A stretch of 64,000 nt of DNA from Dendrobium chrysotoxum. Taxonomy: Eukaryota > Streptophyta > Magnoliopsida > Asparagales > Orchidaceae. Shown here piece after piece: positions 23,041-34,900 of this stretch. The position numbers were made by a program, and so were the translations under genes. Below the pieces are notes generated by a model. The model made no database searches, was not told the origin of the DNA, and saw only the letters and a program-made list of their open reading frames with translations. Within the stretch, counting starts at the first letter, position 1, and each line of letters starts with the position of its first letter. The stretch is from positions 25,042,729 to 25,106,728 of the forward strand of contig CM034309.1 of the NCBI GenBank assembly GCA_019925795.1. Reading direction: 5' to 3'.

Positions 23041-23880
23041 GACCCTTGATTATGACCCATTGAGCATTAAACTGCATTTTGTTGGACTCAATTTGACCCC
23101 CAGTTGACCAGGGGTCAAAATGACCAAAATACCCCTATGGGGTGTGAATAGTCACTTTGGTCAAATGAGCTCCAAATCAAATGCAACTACCTCCAGCAAG
23201 TTTCAAATATCAAACCAAATCTGTTGAACCCAGAACCAGCCCCTGGGTCAACCTGGTTGACCAAGTCAACCTAGTTGACCTAGAAGGCCCCTTTAGGGTC
23301 AAAACAGGTCATTTTGACCAAATGACCTCCCCAGACCTTGGGACCACCTCCGTTGGTCTCCAAATATCATTTCAAATCTGTTGAACCTATTTCCAGCCCC
23401 TGGACCCACCTGGTTGACCAAGTCAACCAGGGTTGACCTAAAAGGCCCATTAAGGGCCCAAATAGGTCATTTTGACTAAATAACCTCTCCAAACCTTGAG
23501 ACCACCACCAGTAGACTCAGAATGTCATTCTGAACTGGTTGAGCCCAATCCTTGACCCTGGGTCAACCTGGTTGACCAAGTCAACCCAGTTGACCCATTA
23601 AGCCCATTAAGGGCCCAAATAGGTGACTTGACCCAAATGACCTATTCAAACTCTTGAACCACTTCTACCAGACTTCAAATATTATTTGAAATTGATTCAG
23701 TCCAGATCCTGGCCCTGGGTCAACCTGGTTGACCAAGTCAAACCAGGTTGACCAGTTCAACCCTTAAGCTTTTACATTTTAAATCAAATTTTGATTGCAT
23801 TCAAAACCATATTAAACTTCTTTGATCACATTCCCCAATGATTTGGATTTGACTGGACCCATTGACCCAGTCAACTGAGT
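23041..23880 (+). promoter_or_regulatory. W-box cluster in Tat-2 U3
   Basis: About 25 TTGACC or TTGACT cores, counting both strands, lie in 840 bp, many as inverted pairs (GGTTGACCAAGTCAACC). The arrangement repeats as units of roughly 150-200 bp containing a cctgggtcaacctggttgac segment. TTGACY is the WRKY core. A similar cluster sits at the start of the Tat-1 LTR. The second copy is at 43870-44709. Confidence 0.55.
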
Positions 23881-25199
23881 CCAGCTCTAGTCAAAATTAA
23901 CTCATTTGGATCAAATTAATGACTCTTAATGAATCAATTCATTCAAACTCTATCAAATTCCTAACTTCAATTTCATACATGATCTAAACTCATTTAAATA
24001 CATCATAAGTCAAATGCTATGAATTTCGACTTAGTCAAACCTTTAAATATGGTTAAATCCCTCCCTAAACTCATCTAATCCATTCAAACTTCAAATACAC
24101 AACATTAACCCTCTTCCAATTTATCCAATCAGCATTGAAGACTCCTCCATGCCACCTCATCAGTCAAGTTGACTGGTTGACTAGTCAACTCAGTCAACAA
24201 ATGGCTTATTTGGCTCTAAATAGTTAAATCTCTATGTTTAAGCTAATGACATCCACTCTTGGATATCCCAGCAACCTTGATCTACTTCTGGAAGGTTCTT
24301 AAGGCTATTTTGATCTTTAGATTAGAGCTAAACCAGCATAGGTGGTCCCAAGGTCTATATGAGGCCAATAAGACCCCTCCACTTGGATGTCCTTGAGTTG
24401 TCCTTGCTCCCAACTTTTTAACCACTCCAGGGACAGGTGTCAATCATCTGAGGTTACTCCTAGTTAATCTTGGCCCTTCATTCATCCTTGGATGGATTGA
24501 ATAGGGTAAAGGGCTAAAATGAGCTCTCATTCTAACCTAGCTCTCCTCTCTCCTTTTCTAGCCGTCCCAAACTTAATCTTCAACACCCTTGAGCTCCATT
24601 CTTCTGAGATATCCATTCTAACTTAAAACACACCGGCCAAAGCTTGCCAGCGAGTGGATTCCGGCGAACTAAGTGTGAATTTCCTCCAAGACGTATTCCA
24701 TCTGATCCAGACGTTACCAGCTCGTGAAGTCTTCATCAAATATTAGCGTGGACAGTCCACAAGCTCAGATATTCAAACATTTCCCTGATCCAACGGTAAA
24801 ATCTCTCAAAATCCCTAGATCTAGGTCACTGTTTTAGATTTAAAATGGCTTTTTATTAAGCGTTCTTAAAACGTTAAAAATAACTCCCCAGGATTTCTGT
24901 TCATCTGCATGATTCCAGTTTAAAATTTCAAGCATTTTGATCCATTGAGTCAAGAAAACGAGTCTTTTTTTTGTTTCTAGGGTTCAAGCTTCATTCTGCA
25001 TGAGCTAGAACCAATTTGAACCGTTGATCCGCAAATCAACGGCTCAAATCCCGTTGTTCCGCAGTTATTTTAAAAAGCGGATCCTATTCTACGGCTGGTT
25101 TATCTGTTCGGCGTAATCTGGTCCGTAGATCAAACCCACGGGATCGATTTCTCACCGTCAGATCCTCCATAGCTAGTTTAAACTTGCGGGTTCTGATCT

Positions 25200-25320
25200 C
25201 CACCGTCGGATTGAATCCGCGCGGATCCAACGGCCACAGTCCTCAGTGACGTGGTTAAGTGATGAACTACGCGCTGACGCGTGGTTCATCCGGATACCGC
25301 CACGTGGGAGGTGCGCCGCC
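25200..25320 (+). promoter_or_regulatory. bZIP-type motif cluster in Tat-2 LTR
   Basis: Within about 120 bp are GTGACGTGG, CTGACGCGTGG and GCCACGTGGGA, the last a G-box/ABRE core. The block is GC-richer than the rest of the LTR and precedes the AT-rich zone. Factor binding is inferred from motif only. Confidence 0.35.
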
Positions 25321-25339
25321 AGCTGAATTTGGTGGGTTT

Positions 25340-26280
25340 AATTTTTTTTTTTAACTCATTTTTAATTACAGAAAATGCTAAAATTAATTTAAAAATAATT
25401 TTAAACTCAAAATACATATATTCTATATAAAAATTCAGAATTTTAGAATCTCTAACTTAACAAAAGTAATAATAATAATATTTTGATATACCTTATATAC
25501 TTTAATTAATTTTAAAATTTTTAATTATTATTTCATTGATATTATGTTAAATATTCTTAAATATTTAAAATCTTATTTCAAAAAAAAATATTCAGAGAAT
25601 ACTCTTTTAGAAACTATTTAAAATAAAATAAAAAAAATTATTTTAAAAGTATATTTTATATTTTTAAGTATTGTATCCTCTCTTTAATTGATTAAGATAT
25701 AACTAGTTGATTAATATTTAATATAAGTTAAATTGAAATAATTTTAAAATTTTAAGAAAATTTATTCTTTTTAGAATAATTTTAAAACTCCAAAAAGGTT
25801 GAAATTTTAACTTAATCCACTTTAAGATTTATTTTTAAACATCAATTAATTTTAAATTAATTTAAATATATTAACTAACCTCAAATTTGAAATATTCAAA
25901 TAAAATTCAAATTAATTTATAAAAATATAAATAATATCTTAAAATTTCTAGAATTTTAAATATTTTAATTTAAAATTAACTTTAAGAATTAAAACCTTAA
26001 TTATTTCAAATAATTTGAATTATCTTAATATTTTCAATATTTATCTAATGCTATATCTAATATTATATTAAGTATTTTCAAGATATTAAAATTTATTTTT
26101 AAAGTTGAGTGGTGGATCTCTCATTCAAATTTTAAGTTTATTTTAATGATATTTTAAGTATTCTAATTTTAAAATCTATATTTAGATATAGGATTATATA
26201 TATGGATATGCATTTTAAAGCATATTTTAAAAACTATATACATACTTAAATTCTTAAATTTTGAGAGATCCCTTGAAATT
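25340..26280 (+). other. AT-rich block in Tat-2 LTR
   Basis: About 940 bp of mainly A/T sequence without tandem periodicity or ORF. The only length difference between the two LTRs, one A in an A run, is in this block (near 25640 and 46460). Confidence 0.7.
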
Positions 26281-28011
26281 ATAGACATAAATTAAGTGTG
26301 TTTGAACATGATTAGTGGGGAGTGATGATTAACCGATGAATAATTACTTTGCTAATTATTCATTGATTAATCCTTCATTTAATTAAGCTTTAAATTGATT
26401 TACATGTCTAGGGTGCACACACCACTTAGCTAGGGCTCTCCTAGATTTAGGGTTTGATTGTGTTTGCATGTATGCTTATCATGTTATGTCAAGGGTTAGT
26501 GACTTTGATTTGAACCCAATTAATCTAAGGACATCATTAAGGACAATAATTAAGGACTTTATTTAGAGAACTTAGATTATTTTCAATAATTAGGATTCAA
26601 TTCCAATTGACTTGAAACTCTAACCATTTGAACTTAGTGACATCCTCAGCTCATAGAAAAATTCTCACTGAATTTTGAATTCATTAAGTCCATTAATTAA
26701 CCTAATCAAACTTAAACCTTAATTAAGCCCTTAAACCTTCCAGAAAATATAATAAATTAAGTTTAAATCCAAAAATTACACATAATACCTCAAACTGACC
26801 AGAATTGAACCCTTAATCAATGAAAAATAAAAGCCCCTTGACTGGACTTCAAAACTAAGTTTAATTTAATTTCAATTGAAATTCAATATTTAATTAATTT
26901 AATTAATTAAAAATAATTAAAAATTCCAAAAATTTCTCAAACACTTGGAAATCACTCCTTAGGTCATTCCTGACCTTTGGAGTTGATTTCAAGGAGTTTG
27001 GAGATCATTTGGATTCAAACCACAAAAAGGGCTTTAATTAAACAATTTAAATAATTCATTAAATACTCAAAACTTCAAAAATTCATAACTAATTCAAATG
27101 AACTCCAAATTGAGCAAACTCAAAGGCATACAACTCATCTTAAGCTCTAATATTTATTAAAAATGTTAAGTTTCCAGAAAGCAACTAATTTTGGAAAAGT
27201 CAACTTTTGGTCAAACTTAGTTCAAATTCAAGTCAAAACTTCAAACTTTCATAATAAAATGTAGAAAAATCCAATTTCAGTGTACTTACTGTCTAACTGA
27301 TCGTATTAAGGTCTAGTATTTTAATAAAATATTAACTTTCTAGAAAACATTTTAAATCAAAAAGTCAAATTTTGACCCTTTAATTAAATCATCCAGAAAA
27401 TGTCAAAATTCAATAAATCATCCAAAATTCCATAAAACATTAATTTGAACTTAAGATCAGCAACCAACTAATTCTAATTAAAATTAACCAACCTTTAAAC
27501 CTTAATCAAACTCAAATCATTTAATTATATCGGGTACCACTAGGTAACCCAGGCCTACGAGGCTATTAAATTAGCCCCAAGGAAGGTGAAATAAACTTCA
27601 CGGCCTCGGTGTGAAACAAAGGTGATATCCAACAAACAATTAAAATCAAAGTTAAAATCAATTTCAAGTCATTAATATTTAAATTCAAATTAAATATTCC
27701 CTTAAGCCTTCAACCAACTTGAACCTCAAACAACTTCAATCAAATCATCCTATTTAGGACATATCAAAGCCACACAGCCTACCTCACACACTTTAGATGG
27801 TTTGCTAGGACAACCAACTCTAGTCTTAGGCTAGGCCGGTGTTTACTTTCTGCTGTGTGCCGGATTTTCGAGCTTTTACTGCATGCTGTTTGCTAGTATT
27901 AGAATTGATGTGATTGTTTATTTATTTAATGCACTCTGTGATGTGGTTGATTGTACGATTAGATCTACCCCTAGGCTAGGAACGATTTGTACTAATTCAA
28001 TCTTATGCAGG

Positions 28012-28122
28012 TGGCCATGCTCATACAGGGCATAAATTAAAGGGGGCAAAAATCATGATTATTAAATTGCACAGGTGCTAAGCATGCTTAAGTCCCCCTT
28101 TAAATCAAAAAGAGCATGGCCA
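28012..28122 (+). other. Conserved hairpin module of the Tat LTR (Tat-2, 5' copy)
   Basis: An 11-bp perfect stem (TGGCCATGCTC 28012-28022 with GAGCATGGCCA 28112-28122) encloses a 10-bp perfect stem (TTAAAGGGGG 28037-28046 with CCCCCTTTAA 28094-28103). CAGGTGCT lies in the enclosed loop. The outer stem is identical to that in Tat-1, and the octamer is conserved although inner stem sequences differ. The 3' LTR copy starts at 48842. Confidence 0.75.
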
Positions 28123-30207
28123 AGTGTGGCTGGTTTGAGCATTTAAATTTTAAATATATTAACTGCTTGGGATGTCAAATATAAACTGCTTATTATTAGG
28201 ATAACCTTGCAGGTTGTTGAGTCTAGAGTTTTAATTTTCGTTAATGTAATTTGATTTGATTTTGAGTTGTATTATTTAAAGTACTTTGAGATTGAGATAT
28301 TTAAAATCCAATTTGGAATCCAAAGAGGAAGGAACATCCCTTAGGGGAGAGTTCCTATCCATTTGGAGATCCAAATTAGGATGAAGTTCAAGTATCCAAA
28401 GAGAAAAGATAACACCCCTATTCAGGGGGAGTTTCTTTTCATTTGGATACCCAGACCCGACGATTCAAGGAGTTTTAAGGAGACGAAGAAGTGAAGAACG
28501 AGAAGAATCTCAAATCTCAAAGTCACTTGAGTCTTAGGAGTAGAATCCGGGTTGTAGTCAGTGGTACCCGGCCACTTTACTTTATTGCAGACCCTGGGTT
28601 GTATTATTAAGGGCACTTGCTCATGGACTTTCATTTTGAATATTTATTTAATTGATTTAATTATTTAATTGATTTGATTGATGTATTGATTGCGATTAAG
28701 GACCCGCATGCTTTTAGTAGTTTATTTGGCGCTATTGCATGTCGATTTTGATTTAGCCTGGAACCCGATCAGAGGCTCGTGAGGGTACGGTCATCAACCT
28801 TTTCTACTTAAACAAAATTAAAATATTTAAGCTCAGATAGAAACTCTAACGCTCTTAAGAAGTAAGCCCGGACTCGCCGGGAGTTTTTCATGCATACATC
28901 TTGACTTTTCTCATCCTTGTTAGGCACCTCCCCGCCTGCGGGTTCTGGCAGACCACCTGACCTATTAGGGTGCAGTTCTGTCCAAGGGGATGTTGTGCAA
29001 TCTTTAGGATAAAACCTATTTTTAAGCCTATTTTAAAACTGCTTCATATTGATTTAAGCATTTCATCGAGTCAACTAGCATGCATTGCATTAGATACAAA
29101 TTAAAAATCGAGTCTAAATCTTAATTGCATTTTATTTAGACATTTAACCCAACATATGTTAAGGGGTCAATTAGGATCTGCTCTAGATGTCGACCCCAAT
29201 TCTTTAAACCAATCTTAATCAATGTCCTTAACCACTCTACATTTAAAGACTCTGACTCATAGTTTTAAAAGCGTTTAGGTGGTTTAGCTAGCTCCCCAAC
29301 CCAGGCCGGGGTAAGTCCAGATTGCATTGCGTTAGCTAGGTCCTGGGTCACTGATTTTCAGTACCCAATTTTAGACTTAGGTTCTGAGGCATATCTTCAA
29401 TCCTAAGACCTCAATCTTCCGGGAATCTAATTCCCACTTTCTAATAAAATTGATCATTCAAATTAAAAATTTCTTTCAATCAAATTCAAGCCCAACACTT
29501 AGGATAGTTGAGGTGTTTCTGAAGTAATTCAGAATCTCAAAACACCACCTACCCTTCTTCCTTTGACTCCAGAAATAACTGTTCAATCTTGAACCATTCC
29601 CTGTTGAAAATCCCAGTCCTTAACCTCCTTTGATATCAATCTTTGAATTCTTAAATAAAATTCGTATCGCTATTTTAATCGAGAGTATTCGTAGGAAATT
29701 TTCTGGTTTCCTACGATGTAATTAACTACGAGGGCTTGCGCTCGTAGGGGATTTAGAAACCCAGACCTGATTTTAAAATCAAGTTTTCAAAACCTCTAAT
29801 TAATTATCTTTGGGAAATTCAAAAGACAACGATCATTAGCGTCATTTTCAAATGATCGATTATAGATGATATCTTCTTTCCTTGGAAAGATATATCGTAC
29901 TATTATCGTGATCTTGATTATGAAATTAATGATCTTCTCACTAGATTATTATAGTTAAACATTGGATTTAACATCATTTTGATTCTTAGGGATCATATGT
30001 TGTTTCTCCTTGAGTTTGACTACGACAATCAGATAAATTCAAAGATTTGTAATCTGAACCTATTAGGGAACGATATGTTCACTTTTCGAGGTGATATATC
30101 ATTCATAATAAGTGTTCAATTATAAAATTTAAATTCCAGAAATTAAATATTTCCCAAAGAAAATTAAACAATTTTCAAAACTATATTTTTTTAATCAAAC
30201 AAAAAAA

Positions 30208-30225
30208 TGGCGACTCCGCTGGGGA
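30208..30225 (+). other. Tat-2 primer-binding site
   Basis: TGGCGACTCCGCTGGGGA begins six A residues after the LTR end. It starts with TGG, complementary to tRNA CCA ends, and has the form I associate with tRNA-Arg priming in Ogre/Tat elements. The tRNA assignment is from memory of the lineage, not from alignment here. Confidence 0.85.
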
Positions 30226-31962
30226 CAATCTCTCTCTCCATCTTTAATAGCGATACAAATTTTATTGTATCGGTAGTTTTGACTACCCTTCTTCCGTTGG
30301 TCCCTCTACCCATTTCTCCCTTGGGTGAGTGTAGCCAACTCAATTAAGACATGTGAAAAGAGAGGTGAGTGTAGGAAATCTCTCTCAAAGTCTGGCTTTG
30401 ACATTTTGCCTCCGAGTTCATTGGTAGAGCGAAAGAGTCAAGCTGAGCTTGTCAAAATCTTTTTGCATATTTTGCAAACTCGCATGCGAATAAATCATAG
30501 CGTGCTAAGTTTCACAATTTACAGGAGATTTCTTTAACTTCAAAATCATAATTTCAGTTGTCTAGCAAAATTTCATTGCCTTCAAATCTCAATCGATTCC
30601 TATATCTTATCATTACATATAGAATTGTAATTCCTATAATTCAATATGTGTGATAGGATGTAGATTCCTCTTCCAAATTTTAATCCAAAGTTTGAAATTT
30701 TCTGGTTAATCTAACCTTCGACATTTCAATCCCGAATCACTAGTCGGAATGAAAGAGTCGGGTTAGCTTATTGCATTCCCCCTGTTTTTGTAAACCGTTA
30801 TGTTGAACATATGTTCAACACTTCGAGTTTCAAAAATAAGGGGAGATGCCGCCGGATTTTCAAAAAATTTTCAAATTCCTTTTCAAAGTCAATCAAGTTC
30901 AAACTGCATTGCTATATATTTTTCTATAACAATCGTTGTAGCTTAATATATGCAATATTTATTCAAATTTATTCGGATAGATCAATCTTTGACATTTCAT
31001 TTTAAATCGTTCTCTTGAAATGTAAAGAGTCAAGTGATTCTCCATAGCTTTCTCTAACATTTGCAAACCGTCGAGTTGAATGCAAATTCAACACGTCGAG
31101 TTTCAAAATAAGGGGGGGTGCTGCCGGAAATTCAAATTTTTAGAAAATATCCGTTCAATTCTCTTCAAGTTTTAATCATCACGTGTCGAATGTTCTTCTA
31201 CAATACTTCTTGTAGATGAACATCGATAATTCAAATTCATCATTGATTTTCAATGTCTTTCAAATTTTTGAACTCTGACATTTTATCTTTGATAAGATAT
31301 AAAGAGTCGAGTTCCTTCCTGTAAAATCTTCCCCAATGTTTGTAAACTGTCTTGTTGAATGTAAATTCAACACCTCGAGTTTCAAAAAATAAGGGGAGAT
31401 GCTGCCGGATTTTTGAGTCGTTCAAATTCCCTTTCAATTCAAAATCAATTTTCACTGTCACATGTACTACTACAACATTCTCTTGTAGTATAACATGTAC
31501 TATTTCCAGATCCAAATTTAATCATCTAGTCTTTTCATCAAGTCAAACCTCTGACATCTTATCCCTAGCCTGATCAGTGGGATATGAGAGTCGAGTCAAA
31601 ACTCCTTGACTTTCTTTGATATTTTGTTAACTATTAAGTTGAAATCAAATCCGACTTATTGGTTCCAAATAGTCAAAGAAAATCTTTCAACCTCCAAAAT
31701 TTCAAACCCTCGTCAAATCCTTTCAAATCAAATCCAGACCATTGTCGTTATACGTTCTATACAACATTCTCTTGTAGTTGAACATATACAACAAAAATTC
31801 AAATTTTCTTCAAGTCAAAATTGATATCTATACTTTATCACTATATATCGGATTATAGTTCCCTTTATGTGATAAAATATAGAAAATTTCTTGTCAAAAT
31901 TCAATTTCAAAAGTTTGATTCAAATCTTCTCTTTCAAATTTCAGACAATCAAATCTTCTACA
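30226..31962 (+). repeat. Tat-2 5' leader with three degenerate ~275-bp repeats
   Basis: The repeats run from about 30720, 31000 and 31280. Each contains a palindrome, then cgagtttcaaaaataagggg and a tgccgccgga/tgctgccgga segment. The palindromes are TGTTGAACATATGTTCAACA (30801-30820), GTTGAAT-gcaa-ATTCAAC (31075-31092) and TGTTGAAT-gtaa-ATTCAACA (31353-31372), with a C-G to T-A change at the loop-closing pair. A second hairpin (CTACAA...TTGTAG type) follows in each, for example 31192-31221 and 31468-31488, with a relative near 31750. No ORF is supported. Roles in packaging or translation are possible. Confidence 0.75.
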
Positions 31963-34900
31963 ATGGCTGGGAAACTTCTGTTCTCTGTTGACCGAGACCT
32001 CCAAGTCGAAGAGTTAATTCATAGCAGTGCGATTCAGTTTGGGATGGGTTTCAAGACTCTGAAACTGTCTGTTAATGGTGGAACAATCATCAATCTCGCT
32101 GCTGAGGGCGAGAATGGTCCAGTAGTGGAACTAGCTGTGGGAGCTACGAGTGACCTTCCCCCAGTGTTGGAACTGGCAGCAGGTGCTACCCTTACACCTT
32201 CTGCACCCTCAGTCCAGAGTGAGGACAAGAAAATTGAAGTAAAGTCTACTGTTGAAAAAGGATCTTCTAGTTCTGCAGCACTGTTTGGCACTAAGAGTGC
32301 TAGGAAGAACTACTTGAGAAGGATAAGGAAGAAAATTACTAAGTCAAGGAAGATAGCTGAACATAAAGCCTTGAGTTTAGTTGAGCCTGAGGCTGCTGAG
32401 GAGCTGCCTATCCCTGCCTCTTCTCCACTCCTGAAAGGGAGTCGTTTTCACCCCCTCGCAGCTGCTGCAGGGGAGGAGAGAGTCACACGGATTGCTAGCT
32501 CTCCACCTAGCCCAGTCGACTACACTGTTAAGAGAACCACCAGGGAGAAGAACACTTTGAGAACTAGGATGTTAAGGAACATCATTCACACCTGTGCTGC
32601 TGAGACAGGTCAGACCAAAGAACAATATGTGAGACACCTGAAGGGGGTGATTTCACATAAGCTTGAGAAAGAAGTTCTGAAAGAAGAAAAATCTGAAGCA
32701 AGAAACCTGACTCCTCAGCCAGTGAGGAGAAACAAAAAGTTCGTTAAACAACCAGTTGCCTCAGTGTTAGTAGATGGATATCATTGGGTACCTCGTCTCC
32801 CAACTGCCAAAACTGAGGAGATAGTTTTAACTGGGTCTGGTAGGAGTCACCCTCTCAGTGGTAGACCTCCAGTTCCCCCTTCAAGACTCTCAAAGTTGGC
32901 CCCTGTGATAGCCAAATCAAAAGAGATCGTCAAAGATTTACCACCAGTTGATGTTAAGGGCAAGAGGCCCATACCTTTGGATGAACCTTATGTGCCAATG
33001 AAGATAAGCAGAAATGTTGGGATTCAGATTAGAGAAACACCAGTTAAGACACCAGTTCAGTCATCAGCTCAGTTACCAGTCCAGTCACCTGTTAAGGTCC
33101 CCCGACTCTTTATTCAGGGATGTGAGGATTCTCCTCGGATTGATGTTGGAGTTCCTACAAGTCAAACTCCTTCGTCACCTGTTAAGTTAGATATCCCTCA
33201 CCCTATTGAGGATGTCACCCTCACGACTACCGACCCCGGGACAGTCGGAGGGGAGGGGACAGAACTTGAGGATGATCAAGAAATGTTGGATCAGTTAGTG
33301 GCAGAACCTACTGCTGATGACTTGAAAATTCAAGAGGTCCTCACCCAGTTCGGAGATGAGGAATTTGAAGAGATGATTAACTATAAAGGGTATCTACCAA
33401 TCGATCTCGAGTCAATTGAGGGTAGACCGGTCGATGAGGTGGTACAAGAAATAAGGGACATACTCAAAAACAAGGCAATTGAAGCCTTTGATCCAGAAGC
33501 AGATGATCTGATGGAAGAAGATTCAGCTGGGAACATTTGTATGGTTGAGACCAGAGCATCAAATAAAGATGCTGAGCCTTCAAGACACCGATCTGGTAAA
33601 GAAGAAGCCTCTGCAGCAGTAGATTCAGACTCTGATGGATCAATTAAATTGAATGAGAAAGATGAATACATCAAGAGTCTGGAGAGCAAAATTGAACAGA
33701 TGATGCTCAGAATGGAACAGATGCAAAATCAGATGATCAAGGCACAGCAATCTCAATCCGAGCAGTTGCAACCTACAACACACACAGTGGGTGAGCACAG
33801 CAGGAAAACAGAATCAAGTCCTAGAACTCCAGAGGTTGCTTCCCCAACCTCTCCAGCCGACAAAGATATCTGCCAGATGATTGAAACCCAGGTAAGGGAG
33901 GCCTTAGCCCATTCTCAAGGGACTGTATCTATTCCAAAGGGTAGACCCTACCCTGAAGAATATGATTCAGTTTCTTATCCTAAAGGCTTTGTGTCACCTT
34001 CATTCAAAGTTTTTAGTGGTTTAGAAAATCCAAGACAGCACCTGGCCCACTTCCGAGTGAGTTGTTGCAACGCAGGAGGGTCAGATGCTCTACTCTTTCG
34101 CCAGTTTGTGAGTAGTCTATCCGGTATTGCTTTTGAGTGGTACGCAGATTTACCTAATGGTTCAGTGAAAACATTCACAGAGCTCGAGAGTCTATTCTTA
34201 AAGAGATTCTCAGGAGCTCAGCAGCGTGTAACCGTTGGTGATCTCGTCATCGAAAAACAAAAACCGGGAGAGTCTTTGGTTGAGTACATCTTGAGATGGC
34301 GAAATCTCTCGATGAAGTGTGAACCCCAGTTGCAAGAGCAACATGCAGTGGAGATTCTTTTAAAGAACATCCACGGGCCTATTGCTTTTCTCCTGAAGGG
34401 TTTCACTATCAAAACCTTCGAAAAACTTTTGAATAAGGCTAGTAATCTACAGGAAGAGGCTTCTAAAATGCCATTCCTGAAGGATTCTACCGAGGAAAAG
34501 AAAGCTAGCAAACCATTAAAATCCTTTGAAAAGAGAACAGCAATGGTTTCAGCTGTTGATAAGGGGAAGAAACCAATGAATGTTCAGTCCGGTAATTCTC
34601 CAACACAACAAATTCAAAAATCTCTACCTTTTCAGGTAACTTCTCAACCTACAAGAGATTCTCACCCTATTTCTTTTAAAGAGAGATTGGCTCGTACATA
34701 TCCATTTAAAAGGGAGTCAGTGAGAAAGATCTTTAAAAGTCTTCAGAAGAAGCCAGATTTTCGATTGCCGGAGGCCAAGAAGCCGGAAGAGGCAAATAAG
34801 AAGGATGATCCAACTTTTTGTCCCTACCATCGCATGTTAGGCCACACAATCGAAGACTGCATCGTCTTCAAAGATTGGCTAGAAAAGAACTTCCGTCAAG

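Larger units (their letters stand above)
22149..30201 (+). repeat. Tat-2 5' LTR, 8,053 bp
   Basis: It begins TGTTGACCTC and ends ATCAAACA. Successive zones are a terminal hairpin (22152-22175), a TTAGGATT/CTAGATC-rich array (about 22190-22680), a W-box field (23041-23880), unique sequence, a GC-richer block with bZIP-type cores (25020-25330), a very AT-rich block (25340-26280), unique sequence and the conserved hairpin module (28012-28122). I find no conserved ORF; a 70-codon minus-strand ORF at 28422-28634 occurs in both LTRs simply because they are copies. At 8 kb it is far longer than usual plant LTRs and than Ogre LTRs, which I recall at about 5-6 kb. Confidence 0.97.

Noticed and set aside
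28422..28634. 70-codon ORF repeated at 49252-49464
   Set aside because: Its conservation only reflects that the two Tat-2 LTRs are copies. Similar 60-70-codon pairs (22872 and 43701; 23181 and 44010) are explained the same way.
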